Positions 22,180 to 30,173 of a stretch of DNA of 64,000 nt are shown here, in pieces. The position numbers and the translations under genes were made by a program. The notes under the pieces were generated by a model. It worked only from the letters and a program-made list of their open reading frames with translations. It searched no databases and was not told where the DNA came from. Numbering within the stretch: position 1 is the stretch's first letter; every line of letters starts with the position of its first letter. The stretch is from Bog-756 sp963699055 (GTDB lineage Bacteria; Actinomycetota; Acidimicrobiia; Acidimicrobiales; RAAP-2), in NCBI GenBank assembly GCA_963699055.1, contig CAVOTA010000002.1:1-64000 (forward strand). The letters are read 5' to 3'.

Positions 22180-24090
22180 GTGTCCGACACCACCACCGAG
22201 GCGACGACCCACCACCTGATCGACCGCGTGGTCATCCGGTTCGCCGGCGACTCCGGCGACGGGATGCAGCTGGCCGGCGACCGGTTCACGACGTCGTCCG
22301 CCCTGCTGGGCAACGACCTGGCGACGTTCCCGGACTTCCCGGCCGAGATCCGCGCCCCGGCCGGAACCCTGGCCGGGGTGTCGGCGTTCCAGGTCCACAT
22401 CTCGGACCACACCATCTCGACCCCGGGCGACTCGCCCAACGTCCTGGTGGCGATGAACCCGGCCGCCCTCCGGGCCAACGTCGCCGCCCTGCCGCAGGGT
22501 GCCACCATCATCGTGAATTCGGACGCCTTCGACGAGCGCAACCTCCACAAGGCGGGCTACGAGGCGGACCCGCTGTCCGACGGCTCGTTGTCGGCGTTCA
22601 CCGTCTACGAGGTCCCGATGACCTCGATCACCACCGAGTCGTCGAAGGAGATCGGGGTCAAGCCCCGGGACGCCGAGCGCTCCAAGAACTTCTTCGCCCT
22701 GGGCCTGATCAGCTGGCTGTACACCCGGCCGGTCGAGCCCACCGTGGCGTGGATCACGGAGAAGTACGGCAACCGCGAGCTGGTGAAGGAGGCGAACCTC
22801 CGGGCGTTCAAGGCCGGCTACCACTTCGGTGAGACGGCGGAGCTGTTCGAGTCGTCCTACGAGGTCAAGCCGGCCGTCCTCGAGCCCGGTGAGTACGCCA
22901 ACGTGACCGGGAACACGGCCGTGGCCTGGGGCCTGGTGGCGGCCTCGTTGACGAGCGGGCTCCCCCTGTTCCTCGGGACCTATCCGATCACGCCGGCCTC
23001 GGACATCCTCCACGAGCTGTCCAAGCACAAGCAGTTCGGTGTGCGCACCTTCCAGGCGGAGGACGAGATCTCGGGTATCGGCGCCGCCCTGGGCGCCGCC
23101 TTCGGCGGGGCGCTCGGCGTGACCACCACCTCCGGCCCCGGCGTCGACCTGAAGTCGGAGATGATGGGTCTGGCCATCAGCCTGGAGCTGCCGCTGCTGA
23201 TCATCGACGTCCAGCGCGGCGGCCCGTCCACGGGCCTCCCCACCAAGACCGAGCAGGCCGACCTCCTGCACGCCATGTACGGGCGCCACGGCGAGGCGCC
23301 CCTGCCGATCGTCGCCGCCCGGACCCCGTCGCACTGCTTCGAGGCCACCCTCGAGGCCGTGCGGATCGCCGTCAAGTACCGCACCCCGGTGATCCTGCTG
23401 TCCGACGGGTACCTGGCCAACGGGACCGAGCCCTGGCGCCTGCCCGACCTCGCCGACGTGCCGTCCATCGACCCGGGCTTCGCCACCGGCACCAACCACC
23501 TCGACGACGAGGGCAACGCCGTGTTCTGGCCGTACCTCCGGGACCCCGAGACCCTGGCCCGGCCCTGGGCCCCGCCCGGCCTGGCCGGCCTCGAGCACCG
23601 CATCGGCGGGCTCGAGAAGGCGGACGGCTCCGGCAACGTGTCCTACGACGGCGCCAACCACGAGCGGATGTCCCGGCTGCGGGCGGCCAAGATCGCCGGC
23701 ATCGCCGCCGACATCCCGCCCACCGACGTCGACCACGAGGACGGCGCCAGCGTGCTGGTGATCGGCTGGGGGTCCACCTACGGGGCGATCGCCGCCGGGG
23801 TCCAGCGGGTCCGGGCCCGTGGCCACAAGGTCGACCAGGCCCACCTGATGCACCTGAACCCGTTCCCGGCCGACCTCGGCGAGGTGCTCCGGCGCTACGA
23901 CCGGGTGCTGGTCCCCGAGGTGAACCTGGGGCAGCTGTCCCGGCTGCTGCGGGCCGAGTACCTGGTGGATGCCGTCACCTTGAACCAGGAGTCGGGCATC
24001 CCGTTCCGGGCCGCCACCATGGAGGCCGCCATCCTGCAGCTGATCGACGACGCGACCGGGGACCCGGTCGACGGGGGGACCGAACGATGA
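22180..24090 (+). CDS. korA: 2-oxoacid:ferredoxin oxidoreductase alpha subunit (gamma-alpha fusion)
   Basis: 636 aa from GTG 22180, preceded by AAGGGGAGC. The N-terminal 190 residues are the gamma domain (FAGDSGDGMQLAGDRF, then MNPAAL); the alpha domain follows with GTYPITPASDILHELS, FQAEDEISGIGAALGA and TTTSGPGVDLKSEMMG, as in KorA of mycobacteria. The C-terminal part (VLVIGWGSTYGAI, LNPFP) binds the alpha-beta interface. With KorB it oxidatively decarboxylates 2-oxoglutarate (or a related 2-oxoacid) to the acyl-CoA, passing electrons to ferredoxin, in the cytoplasm. The stop overlaps the korB start (ATGA). Substrate preference is inferred from the closest pattern, not proven. Confidence 0.93.
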   Translation: MSDTTTEATTHHLIDRVVIRFAGDSGDGMQLAGDRFTTSSALLGNDLATFPDFPAEIRAPAGTLAGVSAFQVHISDHTISTPGDSPNVLVAMNPAALRANVAALPQGATIIVNSDAFDERNLHKAGYEADPLSDGSLSAFTVYEVPMTSITTESSKEIGVKPRDAERSKNFFALGLISWLYTRPVEPTVAWITEKYGNRELVKEANLRAFKAGYHFGETAELFESSYEVKPAVLEPGEYANVTGNTAVAWGLVAASLTSGLPLFLGTYPITPASDILHELSKHKQFGVRTFQAEDEISGIGAALGAAFGGALGVTTTSGPGVDLKSEMMGLAISLELPLLIIDVQRGGPSTGLPTKTEQADLLHAMYGRHGEAPLPIVAARTPSHCFEATLEAVRIAVKYRTPVILLSDGYLANGTEPWRLPDLADVPSIDPGFATGTNHLDDEGNAVFWPYLRDPETLARPWAPPGLAGLEHRIGGLEKADGSGNVSYDGANHERMSRLRAAKIAGIAADIPPTDVDHEDGASVLVIGWGSTYGAIAAGVQRVRARGHKVDQAHLMHLNPFPADLGEVLRRYDRVLVPEVNLGQLSRLLRAEYLVDAVTLNQESGIPFRAATMEAAILQLIDDATGDPVDGGTER

Positions 24091-25121
24091 CCGATGTGAC
24101 CGAGGCCGTGCCCGTCCCGCTCACCACCCGCAAGGACTGGTCCTCGGACCAGGAGGTGCGATGGTGCCCCGGGTGCGGTGACTACTCCATCCTGGCCGCC
24201 GTCCAGATGCTCATGCCCGACCTCGGCGTCCGCCGGGAGTCGACCGTGTTCCTCTCCGGCATCGGCTGCGCCGCCCGGTTCCCGTACTACATGAACACGT
24301 ACGGGATGCACTCCATCCACGGGCGGGCGCCCGCCATCGCCACCGGCCTGGCCACCACCCGTCCCGACCTGGACGTGTGGGTCGTCACCGGCGACGGCGA
24401 CGCGCTGTCGATCGGAGGCAACCACCTCATCCATGCCCTGCGTCGCAACGTGAACATCACCATCCTGCTCTTCAACAACCAGATCTACGGGCTGACCAAG
24501 GGTCAGTACTCGCCGACCTCCGAGATGGCCAAGGTGACGAAGTCGACGCCGTTCGGGTCCCTCGAGCACCCGTTCAACCCCCTGAGCCTGGCGCTCGGGG
24601 CCGAGGCGGGGTTCGTGGCCCGCACCCACGACATGGACCGCAAGCACATGTTGGAGACGTTCCGGCGGGCCCATGCCCACAAGGGCGCCTCGTTCGTCGA
24701 GATCTACCAGAACTGCAACGTCTTCAACGACGGCGCCTTCGAGGCCATCACCGGCAAGGACCACCGGGCCGACATGCTGATCCCCCTGGTGCACGGCGAG
24801 CCGATCCGCTTCGGGTCCGAGGGCCAGTTCGGCGTGATCATGGACCCCGACGGTTCGGTCGAGGTGGTCCAGGTGGCCGACGTCGGCGAGGACGCCCTCC
24901 TGGTCCACGACGAGCACAAGGAGAACCCGGGCCTCGCCTTCCAGCTCAGCCGCCTGTCGCGTGGCCCGTTCGAGCCGACGCCGATCGGCGTGTTCCGCGA
25001 CGTGGAGCACGAGGAGTACGGCGAGCAGATGGCCGAGCAGATCGCCACGGCCACGGAGCGCCGCGGGGCGGGTGACTTCGCCGCCCTCCTGCGGTCCGGC
25101 TCGTCCTGGACCGTCTCCTAG
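24087..25121 (+). CDS. korB: 2-oxoacid:ferredoxin oxidoreductase beta subunit
   Basis: 344 aa, ATG overlapping the korA stop by 4 bp. WCPGCGDYSIL supplies two cysteines and GIGCAARFPYYM the third near-N-terminal Cys for the 4Fe-4S cluster; VTGDGDALSIGGNHLIHA and NITILLFNNQIYGLTKGQ form the thiamine-diphosphate and Mg2+ site (GDGxxxxIG ... NN). The C-terminal region with EIYQNCNVFND holds a further Cys. It is the catalytic half that binds ThDP. The length is normal for KorB. Confidence 0.94.
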   Translation: MTDVTEAVPVPLTTRKDWSSDQEVRWCPGCGDYSILAAVQMLMPDLGVRRESTVFLSGIGCAARFPYYMNTYGMHSIHGRAPAIATGLATTRPDLDVWVVTGDGDALSIGGNHLIHALRRNVNITILLFNNQIYGLTKGQYSPTSEMAKVTKSTPFGSLEHPFNPLSLALGAEAGFVARTHDMDRKHMLETFRRAHAHKGASFVEIYQNCNVFNDGAFEAITGKDHRADMLIPLVHGEPIRFGSEGQFGVIMDPDGSVEVVQVADVGEDALLVHDEHKENPGLAFQLSRLSRGPFEPTPIGVFRDVEHEEYGEQMAEQIATATERRGAGDFAALLRSGSSWTVS

Positions 25122-25158
25122 GGGCTGGCGTCCGAGGGTCGACCGGTCGTCGGGCGGC

Positions 25159-25731
25159 ATGGGCACCTATCTCCTGCTCCTGCGGGGCGTCAACGTCGGC
25201 GGACGGAACCGCCTGCCCATGGCCGACCTCCGGGCACTGGTGGAGGCGCTGGGCCACGGCGACGTGCGCACCCACCTGCAGAGCGGCAACGTGGTCTGCA
25301 CCGGCCGCGGTCCGGCCGACCGGTTGGCCGACACCGTGGCCGCGGCCCTCCGCGACGAACTCGCCCTGACCGTGCCGGTGGTGGGACGCACCGCCGGGGA
25401 GTGGGCGGCGATGACGGCGGCCAACCCCTTCGTGGGGGAACGGGGCGACCCGCGGGCGCTGCACGTCACCTTCCTGGCCGGGACGCCCGCGGCCGACCGG
25501 GTGGCCGCCCTCGGTGCGGCGTCGGACGGATTCGCCCCCGACCGGTTCGCCGTGGTCGGCGCCGACGTCTTCCTCCACGTCCCCGGCAGCTACGCCGACA
25601 CCGGACTGCAGAACGCCGTACTCGAGAAGCGGCTCGGTCAGGGGGCGACCACCCGCAACTGGCGCACGGTCACGGCCCTGGCCGACCTGGCCGGGGTGGG
25701 TCAGGGACCCGGCCCCGGGTCGGTGCCCTGA
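25159..25731 (+). CDS. DUF1697 family protein
   Basis: 190 aa from ATG 25159. LLLLRGVNVGGRNRLPM at the N-terminus, THLQSGNVV and the C-terminal TTRNWRTVTALADLA are the hallmarks of DUF1697, a small cytoplasmic alpha/beta family with no fixed function. Thirty-seven bases separate it from korB, so it may be read from the same transcript. The last 31 bp overlap the 3' end of the convergent lipoprotein gene. Confidence 0.85.
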   Translation: MGTYLLLLRGVNVGGRNRLPMADLRALVEALGHGDVRTHLQSGNVVCTGRGPADRLADTVAAALRDELALTVPVVGRTAGEWAAMTAANPFVGERGDPRALHVTFLAGTPAADRVAALGAASDGFAPDRFAVVGADVFLHVPGSYADTGLQNAVLEKRLGQGATTRNWRTVTALADLAGVGQGPGPGSVP

Positions 25732-26930
25732 TACGTGGCGTAGTCGCCGTCGCCGGTCAGCATCATGCAGAACTGCTCGGTCGGGCACGACAGGCCGGTG
25801 CCGTCTCCGGTGTAGGCCGACGGGGTGGGCACCACCTTCTGGGGTGCCCCCCAGACACCGTCGCTCTCCCGTAGGACGTTGCCCGAGGCGTCGGCGGCCA
25901 CGCACACCTCGGCGGTCGGACACGACACGGCGTCGAGCCCGCCGCCGGCGTCGATCACGCGGGGCGGGCTCCACCCCGAACCGGGGGCCTTCGTCGACAC
26001 CGAGGTCCCGTGGACGGCGGTGCAGGTGCCGGGGACGGGACAGGAGACGGCGGTGTCCCCCGGACCCGCCGCACCCCACGGGCCGGCGGCGCTGGTCCAC
26101 GCCGTGCCGTCCCAGTCGAGCTCGGTGTCGCCGATGAGGGCGGTGCACGACGCTGCGGTGGGGCACGACACCCCGACCCGGCCGGACTGGAAGAGGTCGA
26201 CGGTGGCCGGCCCGACCCGGGTGGTGAACACCTGGGGGGCCGTCCACGTGGTTCCCTGGAACGTGGCCGCGTGCCCGGTGTTGTCGACGTAGGCACAGAA
26301 CTGCGACGACGGGCACGACACCGCGGCCGTGCGCGCACCGGTGTGGCCCGGGCCGGGGTCGGACGGGTCGGGGGCGGGCACCACCACTGGGGCCAACGGC
26401 GCCGGTGCCGACCAGGTGGTCCCGTTGCCGAGCGACGTGTGTCCGCTCCCGTCCACCACGGCGCACATGGGTCCGTCCGTGCAGTCGATGGCCGGGAGCC
26501 ACGGCGGCGGGGCACTGCCGGCGGCGCCGGCGAAGTAGGTCGCCGACGTGCCCCAGGTGGCGCCGTCCCACGCCGTCACCGTCCCGGGACCCGTGGAACC
26601 GGCGGCATCGGCCTCGTTGGATCCCCCGCCGGCGGCCAGGCAGAACACGTCCGAGATGCACGAGACCGACGTGAACCCCCCGGCAGGAGGCAGGGCGGTG
26701 GCCGGATGCGACCAGCCGGCGGCGGGCACGACCGGCGTGGGGACGGTGGTGGGTACGGCGGAGGGGAGCGTCGAGGTGGTGGTGGTCGAGCTCGTCGCGG
26801 CGGGCGCGGTGGTGGCCGGCCCGGACCGCCGGACCGGCGACGGCGACCCGGCACAGCCTGCCGCCACCAGGGCGGCGGCAGCGGTCAGCGCCAGGGCGGT
26901 GGTCCTCGCCCCACGTCGCACTGCCGTCAC
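25701..26930 (-). CDS. Lipoprotein with seven Cys-pair beta repeats
   Basis: 409 aa from GTG 26930, with GGAGGAG directly upstream and a TAGCCT -10-like box about 40 bp away. The signal peptide ends with the lipobox LVAAGC and is followed by a Ser/Thr/Pro-rich linker. The rest holds seven repeats of 45-60 residues, each centred on a short loop with two cysteines, such as VSCPTAEVCVAADASG, AVSCPSSQFCAYVDN and GLSCPTEQFCMML, alternating with Trp-containing strands. This looks like a beta-propeller with one disulfide per blade. It should sit on the outer face of the membrane. No enzyme signature was seen; a binding or adhesion role is a guess. Confidence 0.75.
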   Translation of the reverse strand: MTAVRRGARTTALALTAAAALVAAGCAGSPSPVRRSGPATTAPAATSSTTTTSTLPSAVPTTVPTPVVPAAGWSHPATALPPAGGFTSVSCISDVFCLAAGGGSNEADAAGSTGPGTVTAWDGATWGTSATYFAGAAGSAPPPWLPAIDCTDGPMCAVVDGSGHTSLGNGTTWSAPAPLAPVVVPAPDPSDPGPGHTGARTAAVSCPSSQFCAYVDNTGHAATFQGTTWTAPQVFTTRVGPATVDLFQSGRVGVSCPTAASCTALIGDTELDWDGTAWTSAAGPWGAAGPGDTAVSCPVPGTCTAVHGTSVSTKAPGSGWSPPRVIDAGGGLDAVSCPTAEVCVAADASGNVLRESDGVWGAPQKVVPTPSAYTGDGTGLSCPTEQFCMMLTGDGDYATYQGTDPGPGP

Positions 26931-26969
26931 TGCTCCTCCGAGTCGGTCCGCCCCCCGGTTCCGTCGGAA

Positions 26970-26975
26970 AGGCTA
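26970..26975 (-). promoter_or_regulatory. -10 box for Cys-repeat lipoprotein gene
   Basis: TAGCCT on the minus strand about 40 nt before the GTG at 26930. Unlike the leaderless cases, a GGAGGAG ribosome site is present between them. Confidence 0.45.
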
Positions 26976-27007
26976 GTGGCCGCCGGGCGGCCGACGGGAT
27001 CGGGGTG

Positions 27008-28195
27008 TCAGGCCGGGTCGAGGGGCCGGAAGACCATGCCGGTGCGGGGCTTGGGGTGGAAGAACGTGCTCTTGGGAGGCATGCGGCGCCGGGCGCGGGC
27101 CCAGTCGCCGATCTGGTCGAGCCGCACCGGGGGGAGCAGGACGGCGGCCTGGGCGTCGTCGGCGGCCACGGCGGCCACGGCGGACTGCCAGCTGTTGGCG
27201 AAGGTGAGTTCGTGGTCGGGCAGCTCGGCCACCACCAGGGCCACCATGGACGAGTACAGGTCGGAGCCGGCCGCCTCGGTGGTGCCGTCCTTCGGGTGGA
27301 GCAGCCAACAGCCCGACGCCATCACCAGGGCCAGCGCCGAGGCGTCCCCCAGGGCGGCCGTCGTGCGGTCGTCGAACTCGCCCGCCCGGGCGACGTCGAA
27401 CCACGAGGCGAAGACGTCCACCAGGTCGAGCCCGTCGGGCAGCCCGTTCAGCAGCCGGTGGATGGGCCCGACGGACAGCACGTCCTCGGCCAGCTCCACC
27501 ACCAGGGCCAGGACCCCGTCGGCCCCCGGGGTGCCGGCACCGGGACCGTCCAGGTAGGCGGCGGCCACGGCGAGCCGATGGTGTCCGTCGGCCACCACGA
27601 CCGGGGCGGAACCCACCCGGTCGGCCACGGCGGCCACCACCGCCGGGTCGTCCACCGTCCACAGTTCGTGGCGGACCCCGTCGTCGTCGGTCGCCGTGGC
27701 CACCGGGACGCCGGACACGTCCAGCAGCGCCGTCAGGCCGGGGGCGAGCGACAGACCCCAGATGGGGGAGAGGTTGACCCGGGTGGCGGTCAGCAGCTCG
27801 AGGCGGTCGGTCCGGGCCTTCGGGAGGGTCTCCTCGTGGGGGAGGATCTCGGACGCGCTGGTCGGCTCGAGGCCGAGCACCCCCAGCACTCCGAGGGTCA
27901 CCGAGCCGTCCGGGGCCGTCATCCGGTACGGGTACAGGGTGGGCACGGCGTCACGGACCAGGATCCCCTCGGCCGTCCACGCCGCCAGACGGGCCGCCGC
28001 CGCCTCGTACCGGTCGCCCCCCGTGCGGGGGTCCGGTTCGGGGAGCTCCACCAGGATCGAGTTGGCACTGTGGCGGGCGGCCAGGACGGCCCGCTCGCCG
28101 GGGTCCACCACGTCGTAGGGCGGGGCCACCACCTTGGCCACCTCCACCCGGGCCGGGTCGTAGCGCAGTCCGGTGAAGGGGGAGAAGCGGGGCAT
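27008..28195 (-). CDS. DUF1015 family protein
   Basis: 395 aa from ATG 28195 (GTG 28201 is an in-frame alternative). The N-terminal FSPFTGLRYDP followed by VVAPPYDVVDP is diagnostic of DUF1015, as is VVADGHHRLAVAAAYLDG in the middle and PPKSTFFHPKPRTGMVF near the end. The family is widespread and cytoplasmic; members occur near serine and one-carbon metabolism genes in some bacteria, but no reaction is assigned. The DGHHR segment resembles the ParB/sulfiredoxin-like nucleotide-binding loop. It is a single gene here, convergent with nothing and divergent from the small gene at 28287. Confidence 0.87.
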   Translation of the reverse strand: MPRFSPFTGLRYDPARVEVAKVVAPPYDVVDPGERAVLAARHSANSILVELPEPDPRTGGDRYEAAAARLAAWTAEGILVRDAVPTLYPYRMTAPDGSVTLGVLGVLGLEPTSASEILPHEETLPKARTDRLELLTATRVNLSPIWGLSLAPGLTALLDVSGVPVATATDDDGVRHELWTVDDPAVVAAVADRVGSAPVVVADGHHRLAVAAAYLDGPGAGTPGADGVLALVVELAEDVLSVGPIHRLLNGLPDGLDLVDVFASWFDVARAGEFDDRTTAALGDASALALVMASGCWLLHPKDGTTEAAGSDLYSSMVALVVAELPDHELTFANSWQSAVAAVAADDAQAAVLLPPVRLDQIGDWARARRRMPPKSTFFHPKPRTGMVFRPLDPA

Positions 28196-28273
28196 GGGCA
28201 CTGACTACCACACGGGCGGCACCGCCACGGCGGAGTCGGCCGGAGGAACGCCCCGACCACCGGCGGCCGGGCC

Positions 28274-28279
28274 TACCAT
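28274..28279 (+). promoter_or_regulatory. -10 box for small gene at 28287
   Basis: TACCAT, 7 nt before the ATG. The intervening bases read GGAGGG, so a ribosome site may also be present. Confidence 0.4.
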
Positions 28280-28286
28280 CGGAGGG

Positions 28287-28655
28287 ATGGACGCCGCATC
28301 CGACTACACCGACCCCCGCATCCGGTGCACGTCCACCGGGATCGAGGTGCACGCCTACTACTTCCCGTGGGGCACCAAGCACATCCCCTGGGCCGCCGTG
28401 CACGGGCTCGACCGGGTGGACCTGTCGGCCGCCCGGGGCCGGGCCCGCATCTGGGGGACGGCCAACCCGGGGTACTGGGCCAACCTCGACCCGGGGCGGC
28501 CGAGGAAGTCGACCGGCTTCACCCTCGACGTCGGCCGCCGGGTCCGGCCGTTCGTGACCCCCGACGACCCCGATGCCTTCGAGGCCGTGGTCCGTGAGCG
28601 TGCCGCCCTCGGCCCCGCCCCCGAGGGGGCGGGTGGCCGCGGCCCGCTGATCTGA
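28287..28655 (+). CDS. Small hypothetical protein, PH-like fold possible
   Basis: 122 aa from ATG 28287 with GGAGGG just before it. IRCTSTGIEVHAYYFPWG followed by HIPWAAVHGLDRV suggests short beta strands like a bacterial PH domain (strands plus WxxV contact), and the C-terminus has FVTPDDPDAFEAVVRERA, the usual closing helix. There is no signal peptide. The function is unknown. The gene is convergent with the SGNH hydrolase gene, 24 bp away. Confidence 0.65.
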   Translation: MDAASDYTDPRIRCTSTGIEVHAYYFPWGTKHIPWAAVHGLDRVDLSAARGRARIWGTANPGYWANLDPGRPRKSTGFTLDVGRRVRPFVTPDDPDAFEAVVRERAALGPAPEGAGGRGPLI

Positions 28656-28679
28656 CGGTCCCCCGGTCCCCGCGGCCGG

Positions 28680-29411
28680 TCAGACGTCGCCGGCGATGAG
28701 GGCGGCGAGTGCGGCGGCCCCGTCAGGGTTCAGGTGGACCTGGTCGGCGGTGAACCACTCGGGATGGGAGACCGACAGGTCGTACCAGTCGGCCAGCACC
28801 GCCACCCCCGGGTACCGGGCCACCCCGGCGGCCAGCACGGCGTTGTCGCCGGCGGCCCACGGACGGGGCACGTCGACGTTGACGAACACGACCCGGGTCA
28901 CGCCCTGGGCCGCCTGCATCATGGCGTCGACGTCCGCCGCCGTGACCGATCCGTTGGTCCCGAGCTCGACCACCAGCACCCGGCCCAGCGTTCCGGCGGC
29001 GCGGTCGGCCTGGACCACGGCGATCCCCGCCTCGAACTGCCGGCTGACCAGACCGTCGACGGCCACCCCGGGCACGTCGGCAGTCAGTTCGGGTGCGATG
29101 TCCAACATGATCGAGTCGCCCACGGCGGTGACCGGCCCGGCCACCGGTGGCACCGCCGCGGTGGTCGTGGTGGACGCCGCCGTGGCGGGCACCGACGAGG
29201 TGGTGGCCGCCGGGCCGGGTGTGCCGGAGGGGGCGGTCGACGACGCCGCGGCGGTCGGGACCGGGGCCGACAGCACGCCGGTGGCGGACGTGGCGGCGCG
29301 TGCATTCTGGGACAGGCCGAAGCCGACCAGCCCCGCGAGCACGGCGACCAGCACGATCCCGATGACCCGGTCCACCCGGTCGATCCCCGACACGGGTCCA
29401 GTGTGGCCCAC
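28680..29411 (-). CDS. Membrane-anchored SGNH hydrolase/acyltransferase-like domain
   Basis: 243 aa. One N-terminal hydrophobic segment (IGIVLVAVLAGLVGFGL, about residues 17-33) is an uncleaved anchor, followed by a Thr/Ser/Pro/Ala linker. The SGNH motifs are complete: AVGDSIMLD (nucleophile Ser), VVELGTNGSV (Asn) and TADQVHLNPDGAAALA (Asp and His). This form matches the extracytoplasmic SGNH domain found at the C-terminus of OatA-type acyltransferases, acting on O-acetyl or similar esters in the cell envelope. The linked acyltransferase-3 membrane domain is missing. GTG at 29411 is taken as start; a second GTG lies six codons on. Confidence 0.8.
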   Translation of the reverse strand: MGHTGPVSGIDRVDRVIGIVLVAVLAGLVGFGLSQNARAATSATGVLSAPVPTAAASSTAPSGTPGPAATTSSVPATAASTTTTAAVPPVAGPVTAVGDSIMLDIAPELTADVPGVAVDGLVSRQFEAGIAVVQADRAAGTLGRVLVVELGTNGSVTAADVDAMMQAAQGVTRVVFVNVDVPRPWAAGDNAVLAAGVARYPGVAVLADWYDLSVSHPEWFTADQVHLNPDGAAALAALIAGDV

Positions 29412-29487
29412 CGGCCGGTCCCGACGGGGTCACCGGCCTCCTGGGCACGTCGTCGTCCCGTGGTCCCGGCGGGTCCCGGCGTACTCG

Positions 29488-29493
29488 TAGACT
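29488..29493 (+). promoter_or_regulatory. -10 box for leaderless pgsA
   Basis: TAGACT, 7 nt before the GTG at 29501. Confidence 0.5.
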
Positions 29494-29500
29494 CGGGGAC

Positions 29501-30169
29501 GTGGACGGCGTCGACGAGAGGCCTGCGACTGCGACCGGCGGCGACGGGACCCCGGCATCCGGACCGGCCGACCCCGAGGGGCTCGATCGCATCTGGACCG
29601 TGCCCAACGTGGTCACCATGGTCCGTCTCGCCTGCATCCCCCTCTACGTGTGGCTGCTGTTCGGTGCCGACCGCCAGACGGGGGCGGCCGCCCTCCTGGC
29701 CGCCCTGGGCGCCACCGACTGGATCGACGGCTACGTGGCCCGGCACTTCCACCAGGTCACGACGCTCGGGAAGGTCCTCGACCCGGTGGCCGACCGGGTC
29801 CTGGTGGTGACGGCCATCATCACGATCATGATCCAGGGGGCGGTCCCGGTCTGGTTCGGCGTGGCCACGCTGCTGCGCGAGGTCGTGGTGTCGGGGGCCG
29901 TCCTCCTGCTCGCCTCGCTCGGGGCGGCCCGCATCGACGTCCTCTGGGTGGGCAAGGCGGGCACGTTCGCCCTGATGACCGCCTATCCGCTCTTCCTGCT
30001 CAGCCACGGGACGGCCACCTGGCAGTCCGTGATCCACGTGGCCGCCTGGGTGATCGGCCTGCTCGGCCTCACCCTGGCGTGGATCGCCGCCGCCTCGTAC
30101 ATCCCGGTGGCCCGCCGGGCACTGGCCGACGGGCGGCGGCACGATCCGACTCCGACGACGAGGGGATGA
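29501..30169 (+). CDS. pgsA: CDP-alcohol phosphatidyltransferase (PgsA-like)
   Basis: 222 aa, GTG start with a TAGACT box 7 nt upstream. The CDP-alcohol phosphotransferase signature is intact: D-W-I-D-G-Y-V-A-R at the start, then GKVLDPVADRVLV, matching D(x)2DG(x)2AR(x)8G(x)3D(x)3D. Several hydrophobic helices surround it. It transfers a phosphatidyl group to glycerol 3-phosphate or a similar alcohol at the inner membrane for phospholipid synthesis. The position a few genes before gcvH and the FHA gene parallels mycobacterial pgsA2. Confidence 0.87.
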   Translation: MDGVDERPATATGGDGTPASGPADPEGLDRIWTVPNVVTMVRLACIPLYVWLLFGADRQTGAAALLAALGATDWIDGYVARHFHQVTTLGKVLDPVADRVLVVTAIITIMIQGAVPVWFGVATLLREVVVSGAVLLLASLGAARIDVLWVGKAGTFALMTAYPLFLLSHGTATWQSVIHVAAWVIGLLGLTLAWIAAASYIPVARRALADGRRHDPTPTTRG

Positions 30170-30173
30170 CCCG

